Positions 22,598-29,536 of a stretch of DNA of 33,218 nt are shown here, piece after piece. Origin of the DNA: Jejubacter sp036620675 (GTDB taxonomy: Bacteria; Pseudomonadota; Gammaproteobacteria; Enterobacterales; Enterobacteriaceae). Position numbers and translations under genes: made by a program. Within the stretch, counting starts at the first letter, position 1. Each line of letters begins with the position of its first letter. The stretch is from the NCBI GenBank assembly GCA_036620675.1, contig JAZHEE010000042.1; one strand, given 5' to 3'. The notes beneath the pieces are model-generated. The model ran no database searches. It was not told where the DNA came from and saw nothing but the letters and a program-made list of their open reading frames with translations.

Positions 22598-23476
22598 ATG
22601 AATAAACATTTCAACTGCATCGGTATTGTCGGGCATCCACGCCATCCCACCGCGCTGACCACTCACGAAATGCTCTGGCGCTGGCTGCACGAAGCGGGTT
22701 ATGACGTTATTGTCGAGCAACAGATAGCTCAGGAGCTTCAGCTCAGCCAGGTGCGTACCGGCACCCTGGCGGAAATCGGCCAGCAGGCGGATCTTGCCGT
22801 GGTGGTCGGTGGGGACGGAAATATGCTCGGCGCAGCCCGGGTGCTGGCGCGTTACGACATCAGGGTCATCGGCATCAACCGCGGCAATCTGGGGTTCCTG
22901 ACCGACCTCGATCCCGACAACGCACAGCAGCAGCTCGCCGATGTGCTTGAGGGCCACTATATCACCGAGCAGCGCTTTTTGCTGGAGGCTCAGGTGTGCC
23001 GACGCGATCGCCAGAGCCGCCTGAGCACCGCCATCAATGAAGTGGTGCTGCACCCGGGCAAGGTCGCGCACATGATAGAATTTGAAGTCTACATCGACGA
23101 AAAATTCGCATTCTCCCAGCGTTCGGACGGGCTTATCATCTCTACGCCCACCGGTTCCACCGCCTATTCGCTTTCTGCCGGCGGCCCGATTCTGACCCCG
23201 TCGCTAAACGCCATTACCCTGGTACCGATGTTCCCCCATACCCTGTCGGCGCGCCCGCTGGTGATTGACAGCAGCAGCACTATCCGCCTGCGCTTTTCCC
23301 ATATGCGCAGCGACCTGGAAATCAGCTGCGACAGCCAAATCGCCCTGCCGATTCAGGAAGGCGAAGATGTGGTCATTCGCCGCTGTAACTACCATCTGAA
23401 TCTTATCCACCCCAAAGATTACAGCTATTTCAATACATTAAGCTCAAAACTGGGCTGGTCAAAAAAATTATTCTGA
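22598..23476 (+). CDS. nadK: NAD kinase
   Basis: 292 residues, the E. coli length. Signature motifs in order: VVVGGDGNMLGAARV (NAD kinase GGDG), GINRGNLGFLTDL, INEVVLHPG, DGLIISTPTGSTAYSLSAGGPI (glycine-rich) and VIDSSSTIRLRF. It phosphorylates NAD+ to NADP+. It lies between grpE (divergent) and recN (84 bp to the recN start). The ATG follows GGAAA closely, with AAGGA 12 bases upstream. Confidence 0.98.
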   Translation: MNKHFNCIGIVGHPRHPTALTTHEMLWRWLHEAGYDVIVEQQIAQELQLSQVRTGTLAEIGQQADLAVVVGGDGNMLGAARVLARYDIRVIGINRGNLGFLTDLDPDNAQQQLADVLEGHYITEQRFLLEAQVCRRDRQSRLSTAINEVVLHPGKVAHMIEFEVYIDEKFAFSQRSDGLIISTPTGSTAYSLSAGGPILTPSLNAITLVPMFPHTLSARPLVIDSSSTIRLRFSHMRSDLEISCDSQIALPIQEGEDVVIRRCNYHLNLIHPKDYSYFNTLSSKLGWSKKLF

Positions 23477-23491
23477 AATGCCCGTAGCCAC

Positions 23492-23535
23492 TTTACTGTA
23501 TAAAAAACCAGGTTATACTGTGTAAAAACACAGCC
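23492..23535 (+). promoter_or_regulatory. Two LexA boxes and recN promoter
   Basis: Box 1, CTGT-N8-CCAG at 23496-23511 (the same degenerate arm as E. coli recN). Box 2, CTGT-GTAAAAAC-ACAG at 23518-23533, a perfect CTGT-N8-ACAG. The boxes are 22 bp apart, on one face of the helix. A -10 TATACT (23514-23519) with -35-like TTTACT (23492-23497, 16-bp spacer) lies between and under them, so LexA would block the promoter directly. Confidence 0.93.
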
Positions 23536-23560
23536 CTGATATTTATACAGGAGAGTGGTT

Positions 23561-25222
23561 ATGCTGGCACAGCTCACCATCAGCAACTTCGCTATCGTTC
23601 GTGACCTTGAGGTAGATTTTCAGCGTGGTATGACCGCCATCACCGGCGAGACCGGCGCGGGCAAATCCATCGCCATCGACGCGCTGGCGCTATGCCTGGG
23701 CGGCCGAGCCGAGGCCGACATGGTGCGCCCCGGCGCCGCGCGCGCCGACCTGTGCGCCCGCTTTTCGCTTAAGGATACGCCTGCCGCCCGCCGCTGGCTG
23801 GAACACAACGAGCTGGAAGATGGCAGCGAATGCCTGCTGCGCCGGGTAATCAACGCCGATGGCCGCTCCCGGGGCTTTATTAACGGCACCGCCGTTCCTC
23901 TCTCTCAGCTACGCGATCTGGGCCAGCTGCTGATCCAGATCCACGGCCAGCACGCCCACCAGCAGCTTTTGCGCCCGGAGCACCAGAAACACCTGCTGGA
24001 CGGCTACGCGGGCCAGGCGACGCTCCGCCAGGAAATGGCCGAACGCTACCGCGCCTGGCACCGCAGCTGTCGGGAACAAGCCTGCTTCCAGCAGCAGGCG
24101 CAGGAGCGGGCAGCCCGCGCCGAACTGCTGCACTACCAGCTGAAAGAACTGAATGAATTTGCCCCTCAGCCGGGCGAGTTCGAAACCATTGATGAAGAGT
24201 ACCGCCGCCTGGCGAACAGCGGCCAGTTGCTCTCCACCGGCCAGCAGGCGCTGACGCTGCTGGCGGACGGAGAAGACCAGACGCTAAGCAGCCAGCTCTA
24301 CAGCGCCCGCCAGCTGGTCACTGAACTGGCAGGCATGGACGATAAGCTTTCCGGGGTGCTGGAGATGCTGGAAGAGGCCGCTATCCAGATAGATGAGGCC
24401 AGCGACGAACTACGCCACTACTGCGACCGTATGGATCTGGATCCTAACCGCCTGTTCGAACTGGAACAGCGCATTTCGCGCCAGATAGCCCTGGCCCGCA
24501 AGCATCAGATAGCGCCGGAAGCGCTGCCGGAGCTGCACCAGCAGTTGCTGGAAGAGCAGCGCCTGCTGGACGAACAGGACGAAGGTCAGGAAGCGCTGGC
24601 TCTGGCGGTAGAACAGAACCATCGTCTGGCCCTTGAAACCGCGCAGCGCCTGCATCAGAGCCGTAGCGCCAGCGCCCGGGAGCTGGAGCGACTTATCGCT
24701 GACAGCATGCGCGCACTGGCCATGCCCCATGGTCGGCTGACTATCGCGGTGGAGTTCAGTGAAAATCAGCTCACGGCAGAAGGGGCGGATCGCGTGGAAT
24801 TTCACGTATGCACCAACCCGGGCCAGCCGCTGCAGCCGCTGGCCAAAGTCGCCTCCGGCGGCGAACTGTCGCGTATCGCGCTGGCAATCCAGGTGATCAC
24901 CGCCCGTAAGATGGAAACGCCGGCACTGATCTTCGACGAAGTGGACGTGGGCATCAGCGGCCCTACCGCGGCGGTCGTAGGCCAGATGCTGCGCCAGCTT
25001 GGCGACTCCACTCAGGTGATGTGCGTTACCCATCTGCCCCAGGTGGCAGGCTGCGGGCATCAGCACTTCTTTGTCAGCAAAGAGACCGACGGCGAAATGA
25101 CCGAAACCCGCATGCAGCCGCTGGACAAGCGGGCAAGGCTGCGCGAACTGGCGCGCCTGCTGGGCGGCAGCGAGGTCACACGCAACACCCTGGCCAACGC
25201 CAAAGATCTGCTGGCAGCCTGA
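23561..25222 (+). CDS. recN: DNA repair SMC-like ATPase
   Basis: 553 residues from MLAQLTISNFAIVRDLEVDF, the E. coli length; GGAG lies 8 bases before the ATG. Head domain with Walker A GETGAGKS, central coiled coil (rich in Gln, Glu, Leu and Arg, about 150-380), then the ABC signature ASGGELSRIALA and Walker B ALIFDEVDVGISG. It helps RecA-dependent double-strand break repair. The C-terminus ends LLAA, the ClpXP-type degron known for E. coli RecN, so rapid turnover after SOS is expected. Expression is SOS-controlled through two LexA boxes. Confidence 0.98.
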   Translation: MLAQLTISNFAIVRDLEVDFQRGMTAITGETGAGKSIAIDALALCLGGRAEADMVRPGAARADLCARFSLKDTPAARRWLEHNELEDGSECLLRRVINADGRSRGFINGTAVPLSQLRDLGQLLIQIHGQHAHQQLLRPEHQKHLLDGYAGQATLRQEMAERYRAWHRSCREQACFQQQAQERAARAELLHYQLKELNEFAPQPGEFETIDEEYRRLANSGQLLSTGQQALTLLADGEDQTLSSQLYSARQLVTELAGMDDKLSGVLEMLEEAAIQIDEASDELRHYCDRMDLDPNRLFELEQRISRQIALARKHQIAPEALPELHQQLLEEQRLLDEQDEGQEALALAVEQNHRLALETAQRLHQSRSASARELERLIADSMRALAMPHGRLTIAVEFSENQLTAEGADRVEFHVCTNPGQPLQPLAKVASGGELSRIALAIQVITARKMETPALIFDEVDVGISGPTAAVVGQMLRQLGDSTQVMCVTHLPQVAGCGHQHFFVSKETDGEMTETRMQPLDKRARLRELARLLGGSEVTRNTLANAKDLLAA

Positions 25223-25514
25223 GCCCCCCGCCGCCGAATTTCGGGGCGACGGCAAAGAGCCTGACGAATAAAGCAGGAATTGGCCAGCACTAAAAACGGT
25301 GCGCCAGGGCGCTGGCGGAAATCAGCGAAGCGGCGTAAAACGCGGCACTCAGGCAAAAATGTCGCAAAAACAGGCGCCCGGTTGCCAACTTTTTTCGCGG
25401 TCGGCGGTCTCAGTGAAGCGCCTTTAAGGTTTTAAACTGCGTAAAGGTTTATTATCATCGGCGTATTACGTATGAGCCACGCGCCGTTCGGGCCCGAAAA
25501 GGAATCAAATCACT
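25223..25514. other. recN-bamE intergenic region
   Basis: About 292 bases without a gene. It holds a short hairpin CGCCAG-GGCG-CTGGCG (25302-25317), a possible sigma-E promoter and a possible sigma-70 promoter (TTTTAA, 17 bp, TATCAT) nearer bamE. No strong recN terminator was seen. Confidence 0.5.
25387..25412 (+). promoter_or_regulatory. Possible sigma-E promoter of bamE
   Basis: AACTT (25387-25391), 16 bases, TCTCA (25408-25412) fits the sigma-E pattern GGAACTT-N16-TCTGA/TCTAA with mismatches. E. coli bamE belongs to the sigma-E envelope-stress regulon, which supports it. The predicted leader would be about 95 nt, so this is moderate evidence only. Confidence 0.45.
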
Positions 25515-25853
25515 ATGCGCTGTAAAACGCTGACTGCCGCCGCAGCGGTTCTTCTGATGTTAACCGCCGGCTGTTCCACTCTGGAGCGAGTGGTTTATCG
25601 CCCTGACATCAGCCAGGGCAACTATCTGGCTCCTGGCGACGTTTCAAAAATCCGCGTCGGTATGACGCAGCAGCAGGTTGCCTATGCACTGGGCACGCCG
25701 ATGATGAGCGATCCCTTCGGCAGCAACACCTGGTACTACATCTTCCGCCAACAGCCGGGGCACGAAAAAGTCACCCAGCAGACCCTGACGCTGACCTTCG
25801 ACAGCAACGGCGTGCTGACCAACATCGACAACAAACCCGCCCTGCAGAAGTAA
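25515..25853 (+). CDS. bamE: Outer-membrane protein assembly lipoprotein BamE
   Basis: 112 residues (E. coli 113). A signal peptide ends in the lipobox LTAGC with the lipidated Cys at about 20. The mature domain has the SmpA/OmlA fold (RPDISQGNYLAPGDVSKIRVGMTQQQVAYALGTPMMSDPFGSNTWYYI). It is the small lipoprotein of the BAM complex, stabilising BamD-BamA and binding phosphatidylglycerol. It has its own terminator, shared with ratB. Confidence 0.97.
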   Translation: MRCKTLTAAAAVLLMLTAGCSTLERVVYRPDISQGNYLAPGDVSKIRVGMTQQQVAYALGTPMMSDPFGSNTWYYIFRQQPGHEKVTQQTLTLTFDSNGVLTNIDNKPALQK

Positions 25854-25869
25854 CCGGCAGGCAGGCAAT

Positions 25870-25896
25870 AAAAAAGCTCCCGTCGGGAGCTTTTTT
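25870..25896. terminator. Bidirectional terminator between bamE and ratB
   Basis: A-run 25870-25875, GCTCCC (25876-25881), loop GTC, GGGAGC (25885-25890), T-run 25891-25896. It is nearly symmetric, so it serves bamE on plus and ratB on minus. Confidence 0.92.
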
Positions 25897-25911
25897 ATTA
25901 TCGCTAAACCG

Positions 25912-26214
25912 CTATAACGATTTCTTCTTTTCCGCGGCCCGTTCAGCGCGCTGGCGGCGCAGCGCTTTCGGATCGGCGATAAGCGGGCGATAGATCTCCA
26001 CCCGGTCACCGTCATGCACCTCGTCGCTCGCTTTCGCCAGACGGCTGTAAATACCCAGCTTATTCTTTTGCAGATCGATATCCGGGCGCAGCTCCAGCAG
26101 GCCGGAAGCAATAATAGCCTGCTCCAGGGTCGCCCCCTGGGGCAGCGTCACCCGCCGCAGATACTGCTGTTCCGGCAGCGCGTAAACCACCTCAACCTGA
26201 ATTTCAGGCGACAC
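25912..26214 (-). CDS. ratB: RatB-family (UPF0125) protein
   Basis: 100 residues from a GTG (VSPEIQVEVVYALPEQQYL) with AGAGGT about 5 bases upstream; a longer frame from 26349 is antisense-like and overlaps ratA. Ubiquitin-like fold, with QGATLEQAIIASGLLE, RPDIDLQKNKLGIYSR and DGDRVEIYRPLIADPKALRRQRAE. It is the RatB/YfjF partner of RatA; its role is unclear. The first 11 bases overlap the end of ratA, so they form a coupled pair. Confidence 0.9.
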   Translation of the reverse strand: MSPEIQVEVVYALPEQQYLRRVTLPQGATLEQAIIASGLLELRPDIDLQKNKLGIYSRLAKASDEVHDGDRVEIYRPLIADPKALRRQRAERAAEKKKSL

Positions 26215-26641
26215 GGTATACCTCTTTGGCTCTGGAGGTGAACGCCTGCACCATATTGCCCGCCAGCTCTTTAAAGATTCGACCAAAGGCCAGCTCGATA
26301 AGCTTATTGGTAAACTCAAAATCCAGCTGGAATTCGATACGACAGGCATCCGGCGCCAGCGGCGTAAACTTCCAGCCGCCCATCAATTTCTTAAAGGGGC
26401 CATCCACCAGATGCATCAGGATACTCTGGTTGCTGGTCAGCGTATTGCGGGTGGTAAAGGTCTTGCTGATGCCAGCCTTCGCCACGTCCACTGCCGCCGT
26501 CATCTGACCGGGCGTGGATTCCAGCACCCGGCTGCCCACGCAGCCCGGCAGGAAGTCGGGATAAGACTTTACATCATTGACTAACTGATACATCTGCTCA
26601 GCGCTATAGGGCACCAGCGCAGTGCGACTGATCTGCGGCAT
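26204..26641 (-). CDS. ratA: START-domain protein RatA
   Basis: 145 residues with the polyketide cyclase/START fold: PQISRTALVPYSAEQMYQLVNDVKSYPDFLPGCVGSRVL, MTAAVDVAKAGISKTFTTRN, FELAFGRIFKELAGNMVQAF. E. coli RatA was described as a toxin blocking 70S association; the family also matches CoQ10-binding proteins, so the role is debated. It is divergent from smpB (146 bp between starts) and upstream of ratB. Confidence 0.93.
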   Translation of the reverse strand: MPQISRTALVPYSAEQMYQLVNDVKSYPDFLPGCVGSRVLESTPGQMTAAVDVAKAGISKTFTTRNTLTSNQSILMHLVDGPFKKLMGGWKFTPLAPDACRIEFQLDFEFTNKLIELAFGRIFKELAGNMVQAFTSRAKEVYRVA

Positions 26642-26787
26642 ACCGTTTCCTGTGTCTCATACAACCCGCAGATAATAACATTTCTGGCCTGGCAAAGAAA
26701 AATTACGCAGCAAGACATGCTAACATAGCTCATCCCCCACTGGATGGGGTGCGTTTTACCATCGGATTACCTATACTGAGCGGCACT

Positions 26788-27270
26788 ATGACGAAGAAAA
26801 AAGCACACAAACCTGGCTCAGCCACCATTGCGCTTAATAAGCGCGCCCGCCATGAATACTTTATCGAAGATGAATACGAAGCGGGCCTGGCCCTTCAGGG
26901 CTGGGAAGTTAAGTCGCTGCGTGCCGGTAAGGCCAATATTGGCGACAGCTATGTGATCCTGAGAGATGGCGAAGCTTACCTGTTCGGCGCTAACTTTACG
27001 CCGCTGAGCGTTGCCTCCACCCACGTAGTCTGCGATCCAACCCGCACCCGTAAGCTGTTGCTGAACCAGCGCGAGCTGGACACCCTGTACGGGCGCATTA
27101 ACCGCGAAGGCTATACCATAGTGGCGCTGTCGCTGTACTGGAAGAACGCCTGGTGCAAGGTGAAGATTGGCGTGGCGAAAGGTAAGAAGCAGCACGACAA
27201 ACGCAACGATGTGAAAGATCGTGAATGGCAGGTCGATAAAGCGCGGATCATGAAAAACGCCGGTCGTTAA
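26788..27270 (+). CDS. smpB: tmRNA-binding protein SmpB
   Basis: 160 residues from MTKKKAHKPGSATIALNKRA, the E. coli length; an in-frame upstream start at 26749 is rejected. Core motifs: HEYFIEDEYEAGLALQGWEVKSLRAGK, GEAYLFGANFTPL, TRTRKLLLNQRE and the basic C-tail KGKKQHDKRNDVKDREW. With ssrA it rescues stalled ribosomes. A -10-like TATACT (26772-26777) would give a very short leader. It is followed by a hairpin and then the racemase gene. Confidence 0.98.
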   Translation: MTKKKAHKPGSATIALNKRARHEYFIEDEYEAGLALQGWEVKSLRAGKANIGDSYVILRDGEAYLFGANFTPLSVASTHVVCDPTRTRKLLLNQRELDTLYGRINREGYTIVALSLYWKNAWCKVKIGVAKGKKQHDKRNDVKDREWQVDKARIMKNAGR

Positions 27271-27285
27271 CCTTCCTCCTCCCGT

Positions 27286-27305
27286 GCTGTCGCTACGGCG
27301 ACAGC
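27286..27305 (+). terminator. Candidate smpB terminator
   Basis: GCTGTCGC (27286-27293), loop TACG, GCGACAGC (27298-27305), followed by CATTTTCCC. A perfect 8-bp stem 15 bases after the smpB stop, with a modest T-tract. Confidence 0.6.
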
Positions 27306-27431
27306 CATTTTCCCTCTATCCCCCTGACTTTTCTTAGTAAATAACCATAGCCAGAGTATTGACCCACGTCTTAATTAGAATAATTATGCACTCAAAATAA
27401 AAATTCATTCATCAATACTTCGGGACAGACC

Positions 27432-28682
27432 ATGAAAAACGCTAAAGGACTTTGCCACGCGCTGCCGCTGCTGGCACTCTTAACGCTGGCCGGTTGCCAG
27501 CAGGCTGCAACACCCAACGCCGTTCGCCAGACCACGCCGGATAGCCACGCCGCCCTGTCGCGCAGCGCAGAACAGCCTGGCCACGCCTGGCTGGAAATCT
27601 CACGCGGTAAACTGACCAGTAATATCCGCCAGGTTCAGCAGTTGCTGGCAGGAAAATCCACCCTGTGCGCCATTCTGAAAGGCGACGCTTATGGTCATGG
27701 CCTGTCGCTGGTTACGCCGGTCATGGTGGAAAATAACGTTCAGTGCATCGGCATCGCCAGCAACGCCGAAGTGAAAACGGTACGTGACCTGGGCTTTAAA
27801 GGCCGCCTGATGCGGGTGCGCAGCGCTTCACCCCAGGAGATGGCGAAAGCTCTCGACTATAACGTCGAGGAGTTAATCGGTAACCCGCAGGTTGCCAGCG
27901 AGCTGAACGCACTGGCAAAGCAGCGCGGCAAAACCCTGTCCATTCACCTTGGCCTGAATTCCGGCGGCATGTCGCGTAACGGGCTGGATGTCGGCACGCC
28001 ACAGGGCATCGCCACGGCCAGCCAGATAGCCCACCTCAGCAACCTGAAGGTGGTGGGGATCATGACCCACTACCCGATGGAAGACGAAGCCGAAATCCGC
28101 GCCGGGCTGAAGCTGTTTAACCAGCAGGCGGCTGCCGTTATCGCCGCCGCCGGACTGAAGCGCAGCGATATTACGCTGCATACCGCCAACACCTGGGCCA
28201 CGCTACGGGTACCGGAATCGCGCCTGGATTTAGTACGGGTCGGCGGCATCTTCTATGGCGATACCACCGCCACTCACAGCTATCAGCGGGTGATGACCTA
28301 TAAATCCAGCGTCGCTGCCGTTAACGCCTATAAAAAAGGGGCCACCGTAGGCTATGACCGTACTTACACATTAAAGCGCGACTCCCTGCTGGCTAACATT
28401 CCGGTAGGCTATGCCGACGGCTACCTGCGCGATTTCAGCAACAAGGGCCACGTACTGATTGGCGGCCAGCGCTACCCGGTGGTGGGTAAAACCTCGATGA
28501 ACACCATTATGGTGGATGTGACCGGCACATCGGGTATCGCTCCCGGCGACGAAGTGGTGCTGTTCGGCAAACAGGGCAACGCCGAAGTGACTGGCGAAGA
28601 GGTGGAAGAAATTACCGATGTACTGTTCACCCAGACCTCTATCCTGTGGGGCGCCACCGTGCCACGGGTGCTGGTGGACTAA
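27432..28682 (+). CDS. Envelope lipoprotein amino-acid racemase (Alr-fold, broad-spectrum Bsr-like)
   Basis: 416 residues. The N-terminus is a lipoprotein signal (LALLTLAGC, Cys22, followed by QQ, so likely outer-membrane sorted). The rest is an alanine-racemase-fold enzyme: PLP-lysine K83 in CAILKGDAYGHG, NSGGMSRNG (174-184), THYPMED, HTANTWATL, the catalytic tyrosine Y308 in GYDRTYTL, and the VGYADGYLRDFSNKGHVLIG and GKTSMNTIMVD stretches. These details resemble periplasmic broad-spectrum racemases (Bsr) more than cytoplasmic Alr. Such enzymes can make non-canonical D-amino acids that alter peptidoglycan; the substrate range here is inference. It stands alone between two hairpins. Confidence 0.85.
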   Translation: MKNAKGLCHALPLLALLTLAGCQQAATPNAVRQTTPDSHAALSRSAEQPGHAWLEISRGKLTSNIRQVQQLLAGKSTLCAILKGDAYGHGLSLVTPVMVENNVQCIGIASNAEVKTVRDLGFKGRLMRVRSASPQEMAKALDYNVEELIGNPQVASELNALAKQRGKTLSIHLGLNSGGMSRNGLDVGTPQGIATASQIAHLSNLKVVGIMTHYPMEDEAEIRAGLKLFNQQAAAVIAAAGLKRSDITLHTANTWATLRVPESRLDLVRVGGIFYGDTTATHSYQRVMTYKSSVAAVNAYKKGATVGYDRTYTLKRDSLLANIPVGYADGYLRDFSNKGHVLIGGQRYPVVGKTSMNTIMVDVTGTSGIAPGDEVVLFGKQGNAEVTGEEVEEITDVLFTQTSILWGATVPRVLVD

Positions 28683-28689
28683 ACCGCGC

Positions 28690-28713
28690 GGCAGCCCGCC
28701 GACGCGGGCTGCC
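28690..28713 (+). terminator. Hairpin after the racemase gene
   Basis: GGCAGCCCGC (28690-28699), loop CGAC, GCGGGCTGCC (28704-28713), a perfect 10-bp stem. It begins 8 bases after the stop codon; TGAATTGTC follows, so there is no real T-run. Confidence 0.6.
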
Positions 28714-28742
28714 TGAATTGTCGCCACTCTCGTCAGCGACGG

Positions 28743-28770
28743 TTCTCCCGTGACAAAATTGTGATATACT
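28743..28770 (+). promoter_or_regulatory. ssrA promoter
   Basis: -10 TATACT (28765-28770), 14 bases before the tmRNA 5' end at 28784; the -35 is poor (TTCTCC at 28743-28748, 16-bp spacer). Confidence 0.5.
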
Positions 28771-28783
28771 CGATTCACTCTTT

Positions 28784-29148
28784 GGGGCTGATTCTGGATT
28801 CGACGGGATTCGCGAAACCCAAGGTGCATGCCGAGGTGCGGTAGGCCTCGCTAAAAAACCGCAAAAAAATAGTCGCAAACGACGAAAACTACGCTTTAGC
28901 AGCTTAATAACCTGCTCAGAGCCCTCTCTCCCTAGCCTCCGCTCTTAGGACGGGGATCAAGAGAGGTCAAACCCAAAAGAGATCGCGTGGATGCCTTGCC
29001 TGGGGTTGAAGCGTTAAAACTAATCAGGCTAGTTTGTTAGTGGCGTGTCCGTCCGCAGCTGGCAGGCGAATGTAAAGACCGGACTAAGCATGTAGTGCCG
29101 AGGATGTAGGAATTTCGGACGCGGGTTCAACTCCCGCCAGCTCCACCA
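28784..29148 (+). ncRNA. ssrA: Transfer-messenger RNA (tmRNA)
   Basis: 365 nt, two longer than E. coli tmRNA and almost identical. The 5' end GGGGCTGATTCTGG and 3' end CCAGCTCCACCA form the alanine-accepting acceptor stem; GGGTTCAACTCCC is the T-arm. The tag reading frame starts at the resume codon GCA (28875-28877) and encodes ANDENYALAA, stop TAA at 28905-28907. It rescues stalled ribosomes with SmpB and marks products for ClpXP. The 3' end is also the attachment site of the adjoining integrative element. Confidence 0.99.
29123..29148 (+). other. Attachment site (attL-type junction) in the 3' end of ssrA
   Basis: The T-arm/acceptor end of ssrA is the known target of CP4-57-type integrases, and such an integrase follows in the expected orientation 388 bp away. 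The element restores the full ssrA 3' end. The exact crossover core cannot be set because the other end of the element is outside the window. Confidence 0.75.
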
Positions 29149-29180
29149 AATTTTGTTCCAAAGAAATCCAAGAAAGACCG

Positions 29181-29214
29181 AAAAGCCCGTAGCCATCAAG
29201 GTTTACGGGCTTTT
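29181..29214 (+). terminator. ssrA terminator (carried by the element)
   Basis: AAAAGCCCGTA (29181-29191) and TACGGGCTTTT (29204-29214) make an 11-bp stem around a 12-base loop; TTTTCTTTAT follows. It lies 33 bases past the CCA end. If the attachment core ends at or near CCA, then this terminator is part of the inserted element and replaces the host one. Confidence 0.85.
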
Positions 29215-29256
29215 CTTTATCCAGTGTTGTCTTGTGTCATCTTGTAATATCCCTTC

Positions 29257-29281
29257 TTTTTTGGCACTCTTTTTGGCACTC
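29257..29281 (+). repeat. Tandem 12-bp repeat upstream of intA
   Basis: TTTTTGGCACTC occurs twice head to tail (29258-29269 and 29270-29281). The inverted core GTGCCAA recurs at 29306-29312, and GTGCC again at 29511-29515. Possible arm-type integrase sites or operator; the function is not known. Confidence 0.6.
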
Positions 29282-29314
29282 GAGGAAATCTCGTATAGTC
29301 ATGAGGTGCCAACG

Positions 29315-29449
29315 ATGAACGCATTAAACCCGGATAGTAAACGTTCAAACACCTTATCTCCCCTCTTAGTTGGTCAGCTATCGAGTGTCCTTGAAAAAGC
29401 GCGTCACGTAAGTCACATCTGTCACAGGCTACTTAATGTTATGATATAA
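29315..29449 (+). CDS. Possible 44-residue protein at the left end of the element
   Basis: MNALNPDSKRSNTLSPLLVG begins a 44-residue ORF ending NVMI. GAGGTG lies 6 bases upstream of the ATG. A weak promoter is possible (TTGGCA 29273-29278 in the tandem repeat, TATAGT 29294-29299, 15-bp spacer). The protein has an amphipathic middle (LVGQLSSVLEKARHVSHICHRLL). I recognise no family. A longer frame from 29153 would run through the ssrA terminator and is rejected. It ends 87 bp before intA. It could be a small regulatory protein or chance. Confidence 0.4.
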   Translation: MNALNPDSKRSNTLSPLLVGQLSSVLEKARHVSHICHRLLNVMI

Positions 29450-29508
29450 AAGACTTTTACTGTGACACTGTTTCAATCAGGCCGTGACTCCTCCAATATG
29501 CGTGTCAC
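29403..29508. repeat. Cluster of six GTCAC motifs before intA
   Basis: GTCAC occurs at 29403, 29412 and 29421, exactly 9 bp apart, and at 29504; its reverse GTGAC is at 29462 and 29484. The three direct copies resemble iteron or operator arrays. They overlap the end of the 44-residue ORF and continue to within 28 bp of the intA start. Confidence 0.5.
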
Positions 29509-29536
29509 ATGTGCCAGGTAATTGAGGGACGGACGA

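Noticed and set aside
24410..25255. 281-codon minus-strand open frame inside recN
   Set aside because: Antisense shadow of the recN coiled-coil and signature region.
29153..29314. Upstream extension of the 44-residue island ORF
   Set aside because: It would translate through the ssrA terminator, and no ribosome site precedes it.
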